DNA of 6,686 nucleotides from Desulfurococcales archaeon (GTDB lineage: Archaea > Thermoproteota > Thermoprotei_A > Sulfolobales > Desulfurococcaceae), in assembly GCA_015522345.1 (NCBI GenBank), contig WAML01000016.1:1-6686 (forward strand), written 5' to 3'. The notes beneath the pieces are model-generated. The model did no database searches and was not told the origin of the DNA. It saw only the letters and a program-made list of their open reading frames with translations. Below are positions 3,711-6,686 of the stretch, piece after piece; positions within the stretch are counted from its first letter, which is position 1; each line of letters starts with the position of its first letter. The translations under genes were made by a program, and so were the position numbers.

Positions 3711-6686
3711 GTGGGATGTGTTATGGACCGTAGATTATTATCTATAGTCTTTGCCCTACTCATTATATTACCTATGTTAGCTAGTATTGGAGCTCCAGTT
3801 GCTATAGCACAGGCGACTAGGGGTCCTAGGTCAGATAAGATAATATTTACTAGAGTGCCTTTGGAGCAAGTACCTAGTGCGTTCCAGGCAGGAGACATTG
3901 ATGTATACATATTTGGTCTAAGACCTGCTCAAGCAGAGCAGTTGAAGGCCAATCCCAATGTAAGGCTATGGCTTGCACCAGCTGGTTTAATAGACTTAGG
4001 TCTAAACCCTGCTCCAGTATATGTGAAGAACTATACTGGCGTATATTCTAAGGAAGAGATTGCTAATATGGAGGGTGTACCTGTAGAAGCTATAACATAC
4101 TTTGAAGTAAATGAAGCAGCTGGATGGACTTATGCGGAATTTGGTGCACACCCAGATTACGGTATTAACCCACTAGCATTTAGAGAAGTGAGGTTTGCTA
4201 TAAACTATCTAGTTGATAGAGAATACATTGCTACAGAGATCATTAAGGGATACGGAGTACCCATGTATACATTCCTAAGCCAGTATGACCCAGACTATGC
4301 TGTGATTGCCGATATCGTAGCAGAGTATAAGTTCGTATATGCACCAGCACTAGCAGACCAGATAATAACTAATGTATTGACGAAGGTAGGTGCTGAGAAA
4401 ATAGCTGGTAAATGGTACTACCAAGGCAAGCCAATAACTCTAAAGTTCATTATAAGAGTTGAGGACGAGAGACGTGATATAGGAGATCTAGTAGCCAACG
4501 AGTTAGATAGACTTGGATTAAGTGTTGAGAGGCTATACCTAACATTCTGGGACGCTATACTAAAGGTGTACTTCACTGATCCAATAGACTTTGAGTGGCA
4601 CATTTATACAGAAGGCTGGGGTAAGGGAGGTATAGACAAGTACGACTCCGGTACAATCAACCAATTCGGTTGTCCATGGTTTGGCTGGCTACCTGGATGG
4701 GGCGAGCCAACTTACTGGAACTACAAGAACAAGACCCTAGACGAACTTGGAAAGAGGATCTACTTAGGTAGGTTCAAGAGTAAGGAGGAGAGGGACGAGT
4801 TATACAGAGAAGCAACTAAGCTAATTATAGAGGAGAGCGTTAGAATATGGATTGCCACTAGATTAGACGTCCACGTAACTAATGTAAAGGTAAAGGGAGT
4901 AACCCTAGACCTTGGTGCAGGACTACGTGGTATATGGAACCTACGTGAAATGTATCGTGAAGACAATCCAGCAGAGCTAAAGGTTGGACACCTATGGGTA
5001 TGGACGCCTAGAAGCGTATGGAACATTTATGGAGGATTTACAGACGTATACAGCGTAGACATTGAAAGAGGAACCTACGACCCATTCGTATGGGTACACC
5101 CATTCAGCGGTATGCCAATAGCCTTCCGTACACCCTTCGTAGTAAACACTGCTGGACCTGAAGGAGAACTTGATGTACCTAGTGATGCAGTAGTATGGGA
5201 TGCTAAGAATGATCAGTGGGTACCTGTAGGAGATGGAGTGAAGGCTAAGAGCGTTGTTGAATTCGACTTAAGCAACTTAATAGGAACTAAGTGGCACCAC
5301 GGAATAACCATTACTTGGGCTGACGTACTAGCTACTTGGGCATTCTGGTGGGAAATAACCTATGACCCAGAGAAATCAAGTATTGAAGGAGCAATAGCTG
5401 CTCCCAACCAGCCATGGTTCGATACCATTAAGGGACTAAAGTTTGATTTCGAGAACAACAAGCTATACGTCTACGTAGACTACTGGCACTTTGCACCAGA
5501 ATACATAGCTTCATATGCATCACTAACAGTGAACCAGCCACTCGAGATGCACGAGGTAATGTTCTATCTAGCATTTACTGAGAAGAGCTATGCACTAAGC
5601 TCCACAAGATCTAGAGCAGAAGGTATACCACAGCTAAGCCTTATAGTGCCTGAACATGTAGCCGATGTAAAGAGAGTTCTAGAGACCTTCGTAGACAATA
5701 CAACAATATTCAATGAAGTAGTTAAGTATGTAACAGTAGATGGCCAGGCCTATCTAACACTCGATGAATGGAATGCAAGAGTTAATGCAGTACTCAACTG
5801 GATAAACACGTACAACTTAGCATGGATAAGCCAAGGCCCACTCATGCTAACATACTTCAACATAGACCAGCAGAGAGCTGAGTTAACAGCTTTCCGTGAC
5901 GAAACCTATCCATTCAAGCCAGGCGACTGGTACTTCGGAGAACCAAGGCCCACTAAGATACTACAGGTAGGTACTCCAGTAATATCTCCTGGAGACCCAG
6001 CAACTATAGTCGTAGAAGTAACTGGTATACCACCACTATTCGTAAAGTATGTAATTAGAGACTTAGTTACTGGCAAGGTTATTAAGGTAGGCAATGCTGA
6101 ACAGACGGCTCCAACGTCCTTCACTATAACACTAGACGCTGACTTTACTTCAGGGTTAAGAGAATTCAGCTCCTACGAGTTAACAGTAATAGCTTTCTCA
6201 GATGCTGTAGCAATGCCTGACGCTAGATCAGTGATTATACAGACTGGCGGTTCCTTCAGGAAACTAGGTGAGCAAATACAGCAGCAGACACAAGAAGCTA
6301 TAAGCAATCTACAGCAACAGCTACAAGACCAGATATCCTCGATACAGAGCCAGTTACAAGAGCAGATTAAGGGTGTACAAGAAGCACTAGGTGCTAGTGT
6401 AGCAGAGTCTTTCCAGAGTGTCTCACAGAGTATACAAGCACTAGGTGACACGATATCTAAAGGATTCGAAGACCTAGGTACCAGCATCGGCAATCTAGCT
6501 TCAGCACTACAGGCTCTAGGACAGAGCGTTGACGAGATAAAGAGCAAAGTATCCACACTAGAACAGAGGCCAGCGCTATCTAGAAGCGATGTAGAGGAAG
6601 TAGTTAGCAGCAAAGTAGAAGAATTAAGTGGCACTCTAGGAACACTACAAACACTAGAAATAGTAATACTAATCCTAGTACTAGTA
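3711..6686 (+). CDS. Family 5 ABC-transporter solute-binding protein with coiled-coil stalk, C-terminus outside window
   Basis: An open frame of 992 codons from GTG 3711 runs off the right edge. Residues 5-35 are a signal peptide (MDRRLLSIVFALL, cleavage near AIAQA). The binding domain (about 40-740) shows family 5 (peptide/oligosaccharide-binding) landmarks: FQAGDID at 58-64, FREVRFAINYLVDREYI at 157-173, EGWG at 301-304 and WHHGITITWADV at 528-539. The last of these corresponds to the usual FHDGTPVTAEDV block but comes after, not before, the others. Residues about 745-843 look like a beta-sandwich module. From about 846 a Gln/Ser-rich amphipathic stretch (GEQIQQQTQEAISNLQQQLQ onwards) predicts a coiled coil of about 130 residues. 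The final 12 residues, EIVILILVLV and neighbours, begin a membrane helix. The protein would stand on a stalk above the membrane and hand solute to ABC permeases, presumably encoded downstream. The substrate cannot be told from sequence alone. Confidence 0.93.
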   Translation, partial: MGCVMDRRLLSIVFALLIILPMLASIGAPVAIAQATRGPRSDKIIFTRVPLEQVPSAFQAGDIDVYIFGLRPAQAEQLKANPNVRLWLAPAGLIDLGLNPAPVYVKNYTGVYSKEEIANMEGVPVEAITYFEVNEAAGWTYAEFGAHPDYGINPLAFREVRFAINYLVDREYIATEIIKGYGVPMYTFLSQYDPDYAVIADIVAEYKFVYAPALADQIITNVLTKVGAEKIAGKWYYQGKPITLKFIIRVEDERRDIGDLVANELDRLGLSVERLYLTFWDAILKVYFTDPIDFEWHIYTEGWGKGGIDKYDSGTINQFGCPWFGWLPGWGEPTYWNYKNKTLDELGKRIYLGRFKSKEERDELYREATKLIIEESVRIWIATRLDVHVTNVKVKGVTLDLGAGLRGIWNLREMYREDNPAELKVGHLWVWTPRSVWNIYGGFTDVYSVDIERGTYDPFVWVHPFSGMPIAFRTPFVVNTAGPEGELDVPSDAVVWDAKNDQWVPVGDGVKAKSVVEFDLSNLIGTKWHHGITITWADVLATWAFWWEITYDPEKSSIEGAIAAPNQPWFDTIKGLKFDFENNKLYVYVDYWHFAPEYIASYASLTVNQPLEMHEVMFYLAFTEKSYALSSTRSRAEGIPQLSLIVPEHVADVKRVLETFVDNTTIFNEVVKYVTVDGQAYLTLDEWNARVNAVLNWINTYNLAWISQGPLMLTYFNIDQQRAELTAFRDETYPFKPGDWYFGEPRPTKILQVGTPVISPGDPATIVVEVTGIPPLFVKYVIRDLVTGKVIKVGNAEQTAPTSFTITLDADFTSGLREFSSYELTVIAFSDAVAMPDARSVIIQTGGSFRKLGEQIQQQTQEAISNLQQQLQDQISSIQSQLQEQIKGVQEALGASVAESFQSVSQSIQALGDTISKGFEDLGTSIGNLASALQALGQSVDEIKSKVSTLEQRPALSRSDVEEVVSSKVEELSGTLGTLQTLEIVILILVLV

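Noticed and set aside
3689..6124. Other minus-strand ORFs at 3689-3910, 4418-4603, 4760-5026 and 5906-6124
   Set aside because: All are short and opposite the continuous solute-binding protein frame, with Ser/Thr-rich shadow composition.
6246..6560. Gln-rich repetitive segment as a tandem DNA repeat
   Set aside because: The repetition is at the level of residue type and heptad spacing; the codons vary and no DNA unit recurs exactly.
6173..6634. Minus-strand ORF of 153 codons
   Set aside because: It is antisense to the Gln-rich coiled coil of the solute-binding protein; the Ser/Cys/Leu-rich product is the expected mirror of CAG/CAA/CTA-rich codons and has no promoter or ribosome-binding site.
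1..6686. CRISPR array, insertion sequence or integration site
   Set aside because: No evenly spaced direct repeats, no transposase-like frame, no long terminal inverted repeats, and the tRNA half is not duplicated at any second site in the window.

Overview
The window looks like the chromosome of a hyperthermophilic crenarchaeon of the order Desulfurococcales, most likely a Staphylothermus species. The DNA is AT-rich, with archaeal TATA-box promoters, GTG and possible TTG starts, an archaeal two-repeat TATA-binding protein, and N-glycosylation sequons on surface proteins. Strongest of all, it holds what reads as the 3' half of a split tRNA-Lys(CUU), an arrangement I recall being reported for Staphylothermus marinus and S. 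hellenicus. The species call is inference; no database was consulted.

Layout. 1-545 (-): the N-terminal part of a membrane-anchored, probably glycosylated surface protein whose C-terminus lies outside the window. About 546-676: a short divergent promoter region. 677-1213 (+): a second small protein with a membrane helix at each end and an extracytoplasmic domain containing two cysteines. It converges, with a 7-base gap, on a minus-strand block. In transcription order that block is a split tRNA half (3358-3400, with leader to about 3427), a COG1407-type metallophosphoesterase (2518-3279), TBP (1866-2435) and a 160-residue protein resembling a palm domain (1221-1703). The two promoters I trust most within the block lie before TBP and before the palm-like gene.

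From 3711 to the right edge (+) one uninterrupted frame of 992 codons encodes a large family 5 ABC-transporter solute-binding protein. It has a signal peptide, a binding domain with rotated landmark order, a beta-rich module, a long Gln-rich coiled coil and the start of a C-terminal membrane anchor. The gene continues beyond the window; permease and ATPase genes would be expected further right.

The most noteworthy element is the split tRNA. The sequence from position 31 to the discriminator base 73 is complete and well paired, but no D-arm or 5' acceptor strand is visible nearby on either side. In its place is a G-rich leader preceded by its own TATA box. Working backwards from the stem and the leader, the sequence of the missing trans-spliced partner can be predicted in part.
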